Below, in pieces: positions 24,991 to 33,306 of a stretch of DNA of 64,000 bases. Numbering within the stretch: position 1 is the stretch's first letter; each line of letters starts with the position of its first letter. Location of the stretch: the NCBI GenBank assembly GCA_902826815.1, contig CADEGF010000015.1, positions 55,029 to 119,028 on the forward strand. Direction: 5' to 3'. The position numbers and the translations under genes were made by a program. A model generated the notes under the pieces. That model had not been told where the DNA came from. It searched no databases and saw only the letters and a list, made by a program, of their open reading frames with translations. The stretch is from an uncultured Mycobacteriaceae bacterium (GTDB lineage: Bacteria; Actinomycetota; Actinomycetes; Mycobacteriales; Mycobacteriaceae).

Positions 24991-26209
24991 TCTTGAAAAC
25001 CTTTCCGCCCTTCATTACAAAGTTTACATTCTTTGTAATGCTGATGTCGGCTAGCGGGTCGCCGGGCACCGCGATGATGTCGGCCAGATACCCCTCGGCG
25101 ATCCGGCCGAGGTCGGGTTTGTTGATCAGGTCAGCCGCGACGACGGTCGCCGCCCGCAGCACGGCGTCGGCTGGCATACCCCAGTCGACCAGCGTCACCA
25201 GCTCGTCGGCGTTACGACCGTGCGGGATCGCGGGCGCGTCGGTGCCGACGGCGATCTTCACACCCGCTTCGTATGCCGCCTTGATCGACGTGCGGGCCTT
25301 GGGGAACATCTCGGCGGCCTTGTCCTGCAACTCCTTCGGTGCGCGCGATACGTCCATCGCCTCGGCCAGTCGCCTTGTGGTGACCAGGAACCGGTCGTTG
25401 TCGACGAGCATCTTGATGGCTTCGTCGTCCATCAGGAAGCCGTGCTCGATGCAGTCGATCCCGCACTCGACGGCGTGCTTAACCGCCTCCGCGCCGTGGG
25501 TGTGCGCGGCCACCCGCAGCCCGCGACGGTGCGCCTCGTCGACGATGGCGCGAAGCTCCTCATCCGAATAGTGCTGCGCGCCAGCCTCTCCGGTCAGCGA
25601 CATCACACCGCCGGAAACGCATACCTTGATCAGCTGCGCACCGTGCTTGATCTGGTAGCGCACCGCCTTGCGGATCTCGTCGACCCCGTTGGCGATGCCC
25701 TCCTCGACCGTCAACTCGAGAGCACCGGGCATGAACGCCGCGAACATCGTCGGGTCGAGGTGCCCGCCCGTCGGCGTGATCGCATGGCCTGCGGGAATCA
25801 CCCGCGGCCCGTCGATCCAGCCTGCGTCGATGGCCTTGCCCAACGCCACGTCGAGCAGGTAACCGCCTGTCTTGACGAACAATCCGAGGTTGCGGACGGT
25901 GGTGAAGCCCGCGCGCAGTGTGCGTCTGGCATTGCCGACCGCGCGTAGCACCCTGGTCGGGGGGTCGTCCTGAACCTGCGACAGGCCTGGATTCTCACCC
26001 CGGCCGCCCATCAGGAGGTTGACCTCCATGTCCATCAGGCCGGGCAACAGGACCGAGTCACCCAGATCGATGACTTGATCTTCTGGGCCGTCGGCGCCCT
26101 CGCCGATGCCCACGATCCGGTCGTCCTCGATGCGCACGACGCCGGGCCGGATGATCTCTCCGGCGTCGACGTCGAGCAGTCCCGCTGCCTTGAGGGTTAC
26201 CGTGCTCAG
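24968..26209 (-). CDS. Imidazolonepropionase-like amidohydrolase with altered metal motif
   Basis: No ATG, GTG or TTG start fits. CTG at 26209, overlapping the previous TGA as CTGA, gives 413 residues beginning STVTLKAAG. The beta-sandwich plus TIM-barrel order is clear, with Lys195 (LIKVCVSGG), His236/His238 (AAHTHG), His256 (EHG) and Asp324 (GTDAP). The strand-1 HxH metal motif is missing: the segment PGLMDMEVNL has Glu62 and Asn64 in those places. It is therefore either an unusual metal enzyme or a non-classical hydrolase. It overlaps the SnoaL-like gene by 23 bp in the Rieske operon. Confidence 0.83.
   Translation of the reverse strand: MSTVTLKAAGLLDVDAGEIIRPGVVRIEDDRIVGIGEGADGPEDQVIDLGDSVLLPGLMDMEVNLLMGGRGENPGLSQVQDDPPTRVLRAVGNARRTLRAGFTTVRNLGLFVKTGGYLLDVALGKAIDAGWIDGPRVIPAGHAITPTGGHLDPTMFAAFMPGALELTVEEGIANGVDEIRKAVRYQIKHGAQLIKVCVSGGVMSLTGEAGAQHYSDEELRAIVDEAHRRGLRVAAHTHGAEAVKHAVECGIDCIEHGFLMDDEAIKMLVDNDRFLVTTRRLAEAMDVSRAPKELQDKAAEMFPKARTSIKAAYEAGVKIAVGTDAPAIPHGRNADELVTLVDWGMPADAVLRAATVVAADLINKPDLGRIAEGYLADIIAVPGDPLADISITKNVNFVMKGGKVFKNDTADKD
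25013..25040. repeat. Perfect 10-bp inverted repeat inside the 3' end of the amidohydrolase gene
   Basis: CATTACAAAG (25013-25022) and CTTTGTAATG (25031-25040) flank an 8-base AT-rich loop. It lies 23-50 bp upstream of the SnoaL-like start codon, in an AT-rich island of otherwise GC-rich coding DNA. It could be an operator for an internal promoter or a transcript-processing or attenuation hairpin. Confidence 0.65.
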
Positions 26210-26535
26210 ACCACCGGCTCCTTGATCAGTTGGATGTAGGACGCGCCGCTGTCGAGCACCCGCGGCTGCTTCCAGACTTCCACCGGGAAACTCACCATCA
26301 CGATGGATTGGCCAAGATGCACGAGCGCCTTGGCGTCGTCGGGCATTCCCTTGAGAGGGAAGCGGGCGTCGACGTAGACCATGATCTCCTCGAGCCGCTC
26401 CATGCCCGCATCGTAGAACTCCTGCATCTGCGCCATCGTAGAGTTCAACCGCTTCTGGTAGCGCTCCTCCTCGGTGGGCAGGCACCAGTCGGCGAACCGT
26501 TCGAGGTCGGCGAATTCCTCCGGCAGCTTAGACAT
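26206..26535 (-). CDS. Small conserved-looking protein of unknown function in the Rieske operon
   Basis: This 109-residue protein starts at ATG 26535, overlapping the end of the oxygenase gene by 8 bp and ending inside the start of the amidohydrolase gene. It is acidic, with a helical N-terminal half (LPEEFADLERFADWCLPTEE; YQKRLNSTMAQMQEFYDAG) and a beta-rich C-terminal part (SIVMVSFPVEVWKQPRVLDS). I do not recognise the family. Tight coupling to a Rieske oxygenase suggests a small accessory or chaperone-like subunit, which is inference only. Confidence 0.78.
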   Translation of the reverse strand: MSKLPEEFADLERFADWCLPTEEERYQKRLNSTMAQMQEFYDAGMERLEEIMVYVDARFPLKGMPDDAKALVHLGQSIVMVSFPVEVWKQPRVLDSGASYIQLIKEPVV

Positions 26536-27871
26536 GGGCTTGATCCTTCTCGGTGGCGGAGCTGCCGGATTTCCCGTTGGCGGAACCGTTTCCGTTCGCC
26601 GTGGCCTCCGTGTACCTGTTGACGTAGTCCCAGGCGGTCTTGTGCAGATGCCGCAGCAGGATCTCCTGATCGCACAGCGGGAACTCGGTGACGACCCTCG
26701 TGCCGATCTGCGTCTGGGTGGCTTCCAGGGTGTTGGCATCCTGGAACGCGTACTCCTTGAACGTCACCGCGGCCAGCTCCTGCGACAGCCGCTCACGCAG
26801 GTTGGTGGGCGGCACGAAATACAGGTCGGCCTCGAAGATGTGGGTGTCCACCCCGGTCGGCCAGTAATGGTAGGTCAGATACCAGCCCGGCGCCCAGAAC
26901 AGCAGCGTGAAGTTGGGGAAGAACTCGAATGAGTCTGTGCCCCAGGTCTTGTGGCGGCCAGGGTTGATCGCAGGCGGCAGCTCATCGGGCAGGATGCCGT
27001 CGATGTTGGGGCGGTCCCACGGGCCGAACAGGCCGCTGTGCAGGATGCGCTCGATGGGCTTGACCATGCTGAGGTCCTTCGGCGGTGACATGCCGCCCCA
27101 CGACGAAACCATCGAGTGGTCGCCCTTGATGTCATAGGCCAGCGCCTCGAAGCCGAACTTGGCCAGCTTCTCGGCCTCCTCCTTCTCGGCCTGCTTCATG
27201 TGCAGGATCGGCGCGTGGTAGAACTCGACGAACGCGTCGATGAACAACTTCCAGTTCGCGTTGATCTCCGACCGGTAGCTGTAGTGCTCGGTCATCTCGT
27301 GGAACGGGTAGCCCTCGAGGCCCTTCGCGAAGTCGCCAAGGTACTCCTGCAGTGGCGCAGCGTCGTCGTCGAAGTTGATGAAGATGAAGCCCTCCCAAAC
27401 CTCGCAGCGCACGGGCACGAGTCCGTACTGGCGCTTGTCGAGATCGAAGAACTCACCCTCCTGCTGGACGAAGGTCAGGTCACCGTCCAGCGAGTACCGC
27501 CATGCGTGGTACTTGCAGGTGAACTGCCGGCAGGTGCCGGACACCTCTTCGCCGGGAAAGTCGTTCCACAGCAACTTGTTTCCGCGGTGGCGGCACATGT
27601 TGTAGAAGCACCGGACCACTTCTTCCTTGTCCTTCACCAATATCACCGAGGTTCCTGGACCGACCGAGGGCATCTCACGGGTGAAGTAACTGCCCTTCTT
27701 GGGCAGCCGCTCGATCCGGCCGATGTTGAGCCAGGTCTTCTTGAAGATCGCCTGCTGTTCGAGCTTGTAGTGCTCGGGATCGATCGAATCCTCATAGTTG
27801 ACCGGGGCGGTGCCGAGTTCCGGCCAGTTCTCGGTCCAGCTACCTGCGGCTGGTTTGGGGAAGAATGACAC
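26528..27871 (-). CDS. Rieske non-haem iron ring-hydroxylating oxygenase, large subunit
   Basis: The 447-residue alpha-type subunit has the Rieske [2Fe-2S] ligands Cys93/His95 (CRHRG) and Cys119/His122 (CKYHAW). The mononuclear iron site follows, NWKLFIDAFVEFYHAPILH, with Asp212 as the electron bridge and His219 and His224 as ligands. The C-terminus is a Gly/Asn/Ser-rich tail. It should hydroxylate an aromatic, alicyclic or amine-bearing substrate. No reductase gene adjoins it; electrons probably come from elsewhere or via the ferredoxin at 3133. Co-transcribed with the CMD-fold gene upstream. Confidence 0.92.
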   Translation of the reverse strand: MSFFPKPAAGSWTENWPELGTAPVNYEDSIDPEHYKLEQQAIFKKTWLNIGRIERLPKKGSYFTREMPSVGPGTSVILVKDKEEVVRCFYNMCRHRGNKLLWNDFPGEEVSGTCRQFTCKYHAWRYSLDGDLTFVQQEGEFFDLDKRQYGLVPVRCEVWEGFIFINFDDDAAPLQEYLGDFAKGLEGYPFHEMTEHYSYRSEINANWKLFIDAFVEFYHAPILHMKQAEKEEAEKLAKFGFEALAYDIKGDHSMVSSWGGMSPPKDLSMVKPIERILHSGLFGPWDRPNIDGILPDELPPAINPGRHKTWGTDSFEFFPNFTLLFWAPGWYLTYHYWPTGVDTHIFEADLYFVPPTNLRERLSQELAAVTFKEYAFQDANTLEATQTQIGTRVVTEFPLCDQEILLRHLHKTAWDYVNRYTEATANGNGSANGKSGSSATEKDQAHV

Positions 27872-27876
27872 GTTGG

Positions 27877-28407
27877 TTACCTCTCCTGTTCGAGCTCAAC
27901 GCCGAAGGTTTTCAAAGCCATTGACACGGTGACGTAACAGCCGATCGTGAAGACGAAGTCCATCCGCTGACGTTTGTCGAAGCGCTCGCCGAGCGCCGCC
28001 CATGTGGCATCCGACAGTTCGTAGGTATCGAGAAGTTCATCGGCCGCGGCAAGGACGGTGCGGTCGAAGGCATCGGCGGCTGCCCCGCGCTGCACGCCCG
28101 CGATGTCGTCCTCGGTGAGGCCAACACGTCGCCCCATTTTGACGTGCTGCACCCACTCGTATTCCGAGTCGGTGCGGTGCGCCACCCGCAGGATGGCCAG
28201 CTCACGCAGCCTTGGCGGAAGCGTCGAGTTGAAGAGAAGATGCACGTTGAACTTCAGGAACTCCTTCGTCAGGTCCGGATGGTTGACGAAGGTGCCGAGG
28301 ATGTTGCTCGCGTTCTCCGGGTTGCGTCGCTCCTGCGGCAGCATCACGGCGAGGGCACGGTCGACGGCGTCGTCCCACTGATCCGCGGGTAGCGGGGGCA
28401 CTCGCAC
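27877..28407 (-). CDS. Carboxymuconolactone decarboxylase (CMD/AhpD-fold) family protein
   Basis: This 176-residue all-helical protein has the CMD core RELAILRVAHRTDSEYEWVQHV near residues 67-88. The redox CxxC of AhpD is absent; Glu and His occupy the helix, as in non-redox CMD-like decarboxylases or lactonases. It is the first gene of the minus-strand operon leading to the Rieske oxygenase, with a 5-bp gap, and its promoter carries an operator copy at 28427-28443. Confidence 0.87.
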   Translation of the reverse strand: MRVPPLPADQWDDAVDRALAVMLPQERRNPENASNILGTFVNHPDLTKEFLKFNVHLLFNSTLPPRLRELAILRVAHRTDSEYEWVQHVKMGRRVGLTEDDIAGVQRGAAADAFDRTVLAAADELLDTYELSDATWAALGERFDKRQRMDFVFTIGCYVTVSMALKTFGVELEQER

Positions 28408-28426
28408 GGCCGTCTCCTCTCGGGGG

Positions 28427-28443
28427 TGAGAATCATGTTCTCA
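28427..28443. promoter_or_regulatory. TGAGAATCATGTTCTCA operator before the CMD/Rieske operon
   Basis: Six-base arms TGAGAA/TTCTCA flank a 5-bp centre, 20 bp upstream of the CMD start codon. It matches the palindrome between the TetR gene and the acyl-CoA dehydrogenase at 20436-20454. Confidence 0.75.
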
Positions 28444-28519
28444 TTTCCGACTAATACATTTCCATCTTTTCCTCCAATGGTCAATGCCCGATGCCCCGAC
28501 GGCGTGCCGCACCAAACAT

Positions 28520-28543
28520 TTGTCCCGCGTTATGGTGGGACAA
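28520..28543. promoter_or_regulatory. TTGTCCC-10-GGGACAA palindrome in the divergent promoter region
   Basis: Perfect 7-bp arms at 28520-28526 and 28537-28543. It lies 110 bp upstream of the amidohydrolase gene at 28654 within a 246-bp divergent intergenic region. A TTCTC/GAGAA pair at 28561-28577 lies closer to the gene. Either could bind a regulator; none is assigned. Confidence 0.5.
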
Positions 28544-28653
28544 TAGCGAACGGAGATTGATTCTCACCCGACGAGAAGATAGTTTCCCTGGATAGAGAAC
28601 AATGCGGCGACTACGGTTGAGGTTCAAGAGGACTTGAGAGGGAGAAGAGACCG

Positions 28654-29949
28654 ATGAACAAAGAGGACATGATCCTGATCAGCGTCGATGACCATATCGT
28701 CGAGCCGCCTGACATGTTCGCCAATCATCTGGCCAAGAAGTACATCGATGATGCTCCGCGGTTGGTGCACAACCCGGACGGCTCCGATACCTGGCAGTTC
28801 CGTGATGTGGTGATCCCCAATGTTGCGCTGAACGCCGTGGCGGGGCGGCCGAAGGAGGAGTACGGGCTGGAACCCCAGGGCCTCGATGAGATCCGGCCGG
28901 GTTGCTGGAATGTCGATGAGCGGGTCAAGGACATGAACGCCGGCGGCATTCTGGGCTCGATGTGTTTCCCGTCGTTCCCCGGCTTCGCGGGCCGGTTGTT
29001 CGCGACCGAGGATCCGGAGTTCTCCCTGGCGTTGGTGCAGGCCTACAACGATTGGCATGTCGAGGAGTGGTGCGGGCAGTATCCAGCGCGGTTCATCCCG
29101 ATGACGTTGCCGGTGATCTGGGACGCCGAGGCGTGTGCGGCCGAGATTCGCCGCAACGCCAAGCGCGGGGTGCATTCGCTGACGTTCACCGAGAACCCGG
29201 CGGCGATGGGGTATCCGAGTTTCCATCAGTTCGACTACTGGAAGCCGATGTGGGATGCGCTGGTGGACACCGACACGGTGCTCAACGTGCATATCGGTTC
29301 GTCGGGCCGGTTGGCGATCACCGCCCCGGATGCGCCGATGGATGTGATGATCACCCTGCAGCCGATGAACATCGTGCAGGCCGCCGCCGACCTGTTGTGG
29401 TCGCGGCCGATCAAGGCCTATCCCGACCTGAAGATCGCGTTGAGTGAGGGCGGTACGGGGTGGATTCCGTATTTCCTGGAGCGTGCGGATCGCACCTATG
29501 AGATGCACTCGACGTGGACCGGTCAGGACTTCAAGGGCAAGAAGCCCAGCGAGGTGTTTAGGGAGCACTTCCTGACCTGTTTCATCTCCGACCATGTCGG
29601 GGTGCAGCTGCGCGGCGACGTCGGCATCGACAACATCTGCTGGGAAGCCGACTACCCGCACAGCGACTCGATGTGGCCCGGTGCCCCCGAGCAACTCGAC
29701 GAGGTGCTCAAGGAGCACAACGTGCCCGACGACGAGATCAACAAGATGACCTTCGAGAACGCGTGCCGCTGGTATCACTGGGACCCGTTCACCCATATCT
29801 CGAAGGAACAGGCGACCGTCGGCGCGCTACGCAAGGCGGCAGGAGACCACGACGTCTCCATCCAGGCGCTGTCCAAGAAGGAGAAGACCGGCGCGAACTT
29901 CGCGGACTTCGCGGCGGCCGCCAAGGAGCTGACCGGCAACAAGGACTGA
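28654..29949 (+). CDS. Amidohydrolase-2 family protein (second copy)
   Basis: This 431-residue TIM-barrel hydrolase is a paralogue of the protein at 4634-5800. It has VDDHIVEPPDMF near residue 11, the sixth-strand AYPDLKIALSEGGTGWIP and ADYPHSDSMWPG near 338. A strong GAGAGGGAGAAG ribosome site precedes ATG 28654. Possible reactions are hydrolysis of a cyclic amide, ester or diketone, or decarboxylation. It starts a plus-strand group with an acyl-CoA dehydrogenase and an SDR, separated from them by a terminator-like stem. Confidence 0.87.
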   Translation: MNKEDMILISVDDHIVEPPDMFANHLAKKYIDDAPRLVHNPDGSDTWQFRDVVIPNVALNAVAGRPKEEYGLEPQGLDEIRPGCWNVDERVKDMNAGGILGSMCFPSFPGFAGRLFATEDPEFSLALVQAYNDWHVEEWCGQYPARFIPMTLPVIWDAEACAAEIRRNAKRGVHSLTFTENPAAMGYPSFHQFDYWKPMWDALVDTDTVLNVHIGSSGRLAITAPDAPMDVMITLQPMNIVQAAADLLWSRPIKAYPDLKIALSEGGTGWIPYFLERADRTYEMHSTWTGQDFKGKKPSEVFREHFLTCFISDHVGVQLRGDVGIDNICWEADYPHSDSMWPGAPEQLDEVLKEHNVPDDEINKMTFENACRWYHWDPFTHISKEQATVGALRKAAGDHDVSIQALSKKEKTGANFADFAAAAKELTGNKD

Positions 29950-29969
29950 ACAGGTCCGCTGGGCGACAG

Positions 29970-30006
29970 TGCGCCGGTGCGCAAAATGCCTGATCGCACC
30001 GGCGCA
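29970..30006. terminator. Perfect 12-bp stem, terminator-like
   Basis: TGCGCCGGTGCG (29970-29981) and CGCACCGGCGCA (29995-30006) are perfectly complementary around a 13-base loop, 20 bp after the amidohydrolase stop and 40 bp before the next start. There is no U-run, as is usual for mycobacterial terminators. It may reduce read-through between the two genes. Confidence 0.7.
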
Positions 30007-30045
30007 TTCGGCTGTGTGCCGACGATGTAGTGGAGGAGCGTGGGT

Positions 30046-31224
30046 ATGTCGGACGGCATGAGTTTCCAGCTGAGCGAGGATCAGGACCTGATCCGCAAGT
30101 CCGTCGCGGAGTTGGCGGGCAAGTTCGACGATCACTACTGGATGGAGAAGGACCAGGCGCACGAATTCCCGCAGGAGTTCTATGACGCCATCGCCAAGGG
30201 CGGCTGGCTCGGGATGACCATCCCCGAGGAGTACGGCGGCCACGGCCTCGGCATCACCGAGGCCACGCTGCTGCTGGAGGAGGTCGCACGGTCGGGCGCC
30301 GCGATGAACGGTGCCAGCGCCATCCATCTCACGATCTTCGGTATGCAGCCCGTCGTGAAGCATGGCTCCGAGGAACTCAAGCAGGCGACGCTGCCCCGCG
30401 TCGTGAACGGAGACCTGCACGTCTGCTTCGGTGTCACCGAACCCGGTGCGGGCCTTGACACCTCGCGGATCACCACGTTCGCCAAACGCGAAGGTGACCA
30501 CTACCGCGTCAACGGCCGCAAGGTGTGGATCTCCAAGGCGCTCGAGTCCGAGAAGATCCTGCTGCTGACGCGCACCACGCCGTTTGACGAGGTGACGAAG
30601 AAAACCGACGGGATGACGCTGTTCCTCACCGACCTCGACCGGGACCACGTCGACATCCGCCCGATCAACAAGATGGGCCGAAACGCGGTGAGCTCCAACG
30701 AGGTGTTCATCGACGACCTGATGGTGCCGGTCGGCGACCGCGTCGGAGAAGAGGGCAAGGGGTTCTCCTACATCCTCGACGGACTCAACCCCGAGCGGAT
30801 GCTGATCGCCGCAGAGGCGCTCGGCATCGGTCGGGTCGCGCTGGAGAAGGCCGTCAAGTACGGCAACGAGCGCGTCGTCTTCAACCGGCCGATCGGCATG
30901 AACCAGGGGCTGCAGTTCCCGCTCGCCGACTCCCTTGCCCGGCTCGACGCCGCTGAGTTGGTGTTGCGTAAGGCGACGTGGCTCTATGACAACGGCAAGC
31001 CGTGCGGCCGCGAGGCCAACACCGCCAAATACCTCTGCGCCGACGCAGGATTCGGTGCCGCCGACCGCGCGCTGCAATTGCACGGCGGCATGGGCTACTC
31101 GGAGGAGTACCACGTGTCCCGCTACTTTCGGGAGGCGCGCCTGATGAAGATCGCGCCGGTCAGCCAGGAGATGATCCTCAACTTCCTCGGCGAACACGTG
31201 CTGGGAATGCCGAGGAGCTACTGA
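30046..31224 (+). CDS. Acyl-CoA dehydrogenase
   Basis: ATG 30046 is preferred over GTG 30040 because GGAGGAG lies 7 bp before it. The 392-residue protein has GVTEPGAGLDTSRI near residue 128, VWISKALESEKI near 160 and the FAD motif GGMGYSEEYHVSRYFREAR near 345. Asn/Glu placement at the C-terminal active loop differs from the GGTSEIQR type of its neighbours, closer to long-chain or branched-chain acyl-CoA dehydrogenases. The stop overlaps the following SDR start by one base. Confidence 0.9.
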   Translation: MSDGMSFQLSEDQDLIRKSVAELAGKFDDHYWMEKDQAHEFPQEFYDAIAKGGWLGMTIPEEYGGHGLGITEATLLLEEVARSGAAMNGASAIHLTIFGMQPVVKHGSEELKQATLPRVVNGDLHVCFGVTEPGAGLDTSRITTFAKREGDHYRVNGRKVWISKALESEKILLLTRTTPFDEVTKKTDGMTLFLTDLDRDHVDIRPINKMGRNAVSSNEVFIDDLMVPVGDRVGEEGKGFSYILDGLNPERMLIAAEALGIGRVALEKAVKYGNERVVFNRPIGMNQGLQFPLADSLARLDAAELVLRKATWLYDNGKPCGREANTAKYLCADAGFGAADRALQLHGGMGYSEEYHVSRYFREARLMKIAPVSQEMILNFLGEHVLGMPRSY

Positions 31225-31985
31225 TGGGGTATTTCGATCTGACCGGCCGCGCGGCGATGGTGACCGGTGCAGGCGCAGGCGGGGGAATCGGCGCTGCCGT
31301 CGCCGCAGCCCTGGCCGAAGCCGGTGCCGCTGTACTGGTCACCGATATCGACGGTGACGCGGCCGCCGCTGTCGCCCAACGTATTCGAACCGACGGCGGC
31401 AAAGCGGACTCGTGCGCGCTCGACGTCGGTGACCGCGCCGCCGCCGACGCTGCGGCCCAGCAGGCTGCCGGTCTGGGCGGGGGAGCGCTGCACATCCTGG
31501 TCAACAACGCGGGCGTGACGTCGCCTGCGATGTTTCCGAAGCTGACGGACGAGACGTTCCGGCTGACCTTCGACGTACACGTGATGGGCACGTTCCACTG
31601 CACGCAGGCCGCACTTCCTTTCATTCCGACCGACGGCACGGGCCGCGTCATCAACGTCACGTCGGCGGCCGGACTCACCGGCACGCTGGGCCAGGTCAAC
31701 TACTCGGCGGCCAAGGCAGGCTTGATCGGCTTCACCAAGTCGCTTGCGCGCGAACTGGCGTCGAAGAACATCATGGTGAATGCTCTTGCGCCGCTTGCCG
31801 CCACGCCGATGACCGAGACCATCCGCACCAACGAGAAGTTCGCCGCCAACATGATGCAGCGCATTCCCCTGAAGCGCTGGGCCGGGCCGGACGAGGTCGC
31901 GGGGGCGTTCGTGTTCATGGCGTCGGATGCCGCGTCCTATATCACCGGACAGGTGCTGCCGGTCGACGGCGGCATGGTGATTTGA
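31224..31985 (+). CDS. Short-chain dehydrogenase/reductase (SDR)
   Basis: The 253-residue SDR has TGAGAGGGIG (an expanded glycine loop), NNAGVTSP, Ser in NVTSAAG and the catalytic YSAAK, ending ITGQVLPVDGG. It would oxidise the hydroxyacyl-CoA formed after the coupled acyl-CoA dehydrogenase. The operon is then interrupted by the minus-strand TnpB gene before the CoA-transferase at 33307, so the insertion probably split a former transcription unit. Confidence 0.89.
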   Translation: MGYFDLTGRAAMVTGAGAGGGIGAAVAAALAEAGAAVLVTDIDGDAAAAVAQRIRTDGGKADSCALDVGDRAAADAAAQQAAGLGGGALHILVNNAGVTSPAMFPKLTDETFRLTFDVHVMGTFHCTQAALPFIPTDGTGRVINVTSAAGLTGTLGQVNYSAAKAGLIGFTKSLARELASKNIMVNALAPLAATPMTETIRTNEKFAANMMQRIPLKRWAGPDEVAGAFVFMASDAASYITGQVLPVDGGMVI

Positions 31986-31991
31986 CGTCCT

Positions 31992-32013
31992 CCGTTCGGC
32001 TAACGCCAAACGG
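31992..32013. repeat. Imperfect hairpin downstream of tnpB
   Basis: CCGTTCGGC and GCCAAACGG pair with one mismatch around a TAAC loop. It lies 20 bp beyond the tnpB stop and 6 bp beyond the SDR stop. In IS200/IS605-type elements such subterminal hairpins mark the right end, and the guide RNA of TnpB is made from this region. It could equally be a terminator of the SDR gene. Confidence 0.5.
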
Positions 32014-32032
32014 ATTCCAACTCCACCACCAC

Positions 32033-33214
32033 CTACTCGGCAGGAGCGCAGAGTTGAGGTTCACGGTTCGCAGACCGGCTAGCGCCGAGGTCTCCCCGTG
32101 CTGTCACCGCCCGTCCGGCGGCGATGTTGCGCGCTGCGTTCACATCGGCGTTGCACGGCCCCGCGCTGCAGGCCACGCACTCGAAGACCGCTTGACTCTT
32201 ACGGCTTTCGGGGGCGATATGGCCACACGCGGAGCAGCGTTGCGACGTGTACGCGGCCGGTATCTGCTCGACCCGGCCAAGAGCTTTCTGCTGCAGGCGA
32301 GAAGCAAGCAGACCCCATCCGCTTCGGCGGATGCCGCGATTAAGCCCTCGCTTTTGGGACACTCGCACACCGGGTCGCTGTGGCGTTCCCCGCGCCGCGC
32401 GCATACCTCGGACATCAAGTGCTTCGATACGGATCGTTTCGAAGCGCCGCGCGATGTCAGTGGTGTTCTTCTCGACCCAGTCCCTTCGTCGATCAGCCTC
32501 ACGCGCCTTCAGCGTTGCGATAGCGCGCTTCGTACGGGCTCGCCGGACGGAGCCGCGCTGGGCACGGGCGAGCCGCTGCTGCAGGACCTTAAGTCGCTTC
32601 GTTTCACCTCGCGAGAGACTGGGTGCGTGCAGCAGTTCACCACTCGACAGGGCTGCCGACACGGCAACGCCGCGGTCGATACCCACAACTGTGCCGTCGT
32701 TTGGTCCGAGGATGGGATCTGGGATGTGGGCGAAGGCGATGAACCAACGGCCGGCCCGATCGCGCGTGACGCGGTAGGACTTCACACCCTCAGGGACCGG
32801 CCGAGAGAGGCGAAAGCGGACCCAGCCGATCTTTGGTACCCACACCCGACCCATCCGGTGGTTGAGACGCTCGATGTGGTGCGGCTTGACCGCGACCTTT
32901 CGGAATCCCTCATGCACGTTAGCTTTGCGCCAGGTGGGGTGGCGGTGCGTTCCGGCAAAAAAGTAGCGCATCGCTTGATCGAAGTCCCGCAGCGCCTGCT
33001 GCTGCACGGTTTGCGAGCCTGCGGCCAGCCAGTCGTATTCGGCCCGGGCCGCGGTCAACTGCGCGCATTGTTCGTTGAAGCCAGGGGCGTGGCGGCCGGG
33101 CTGCCAGTACTGGTGTTGCTCAACAGCGAGATTCCACACATATCGCGCGTGGCGACAGTGCTCGCGCAACACTGCCTCCTGCTCAGGCGTGGGAAGCAAC
33201 CGAAATCGTGCCAC
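32033..33214 (-). CDS. tnpB: TnpB, IS200/IS605-type RNA-guided nuclease
   Basis: The 393-residue OrfB/TnpB starts at GTG and has an intact RuvC-like active site: Asp180 (VVGIDRGV), Glu264 (IRIEALDV) and Asp357 (CNADVNAARN). The zinc ribbon Cys327/Cys330 and Cys346/Cys349 is complete, and an N-terminal HTH-type domain precedes. No TnpA transposase gene is present, so this is a stand-alone or immobilised element. The gene opposes the flanking catabolic genes, consistent with later insertion. TnpB proteins are programmable DNA nucleases guided by RNA from the element's right end. Confidence 0.92.
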   Translation of the reverse strand: MARFRLLPTPEQEAVLREHCRHARYVWNLAVEQHQYWQPGRHAPGFNEQCAQLTAARAEYDWLAAGSQTVQQQALRDFDQAMRYFFAGTHRHPTWRKANVHEGFRKVAVKPHHIERLNHRMGRVWVPKIGWVRFRLSRPVPEGVKSYRVTRDRAGRWFIAFAHIPDPILGPNDGTVVGIDRGVAVSAALSSGELLHAPSLSRGETKRLKVLQQRLARAQRGSVRRARTKRAIATLKAREADRRRDWVEKNTTDIARRFETIRIEALDVRGMRAARGTPQRPGVRVSQKRGLNRGIRRSGWGLLASRLQQKALGRVEQIPAAYTSQRCSACGHIAPESRKSQAVFECVACSAGPCNADVNAARNIAAGRAVTARGDLGASRSANREPQLCAPAE

Positions 33215-33306
33215 GTTAGCAACGTAGCCACGGCCACCGACATGTCATCGAAGGAAACGGCGTTCGCCCTCGTCCGCCCCCTGACTTTTTGCGTCCCAAC
33301 GGCCCG

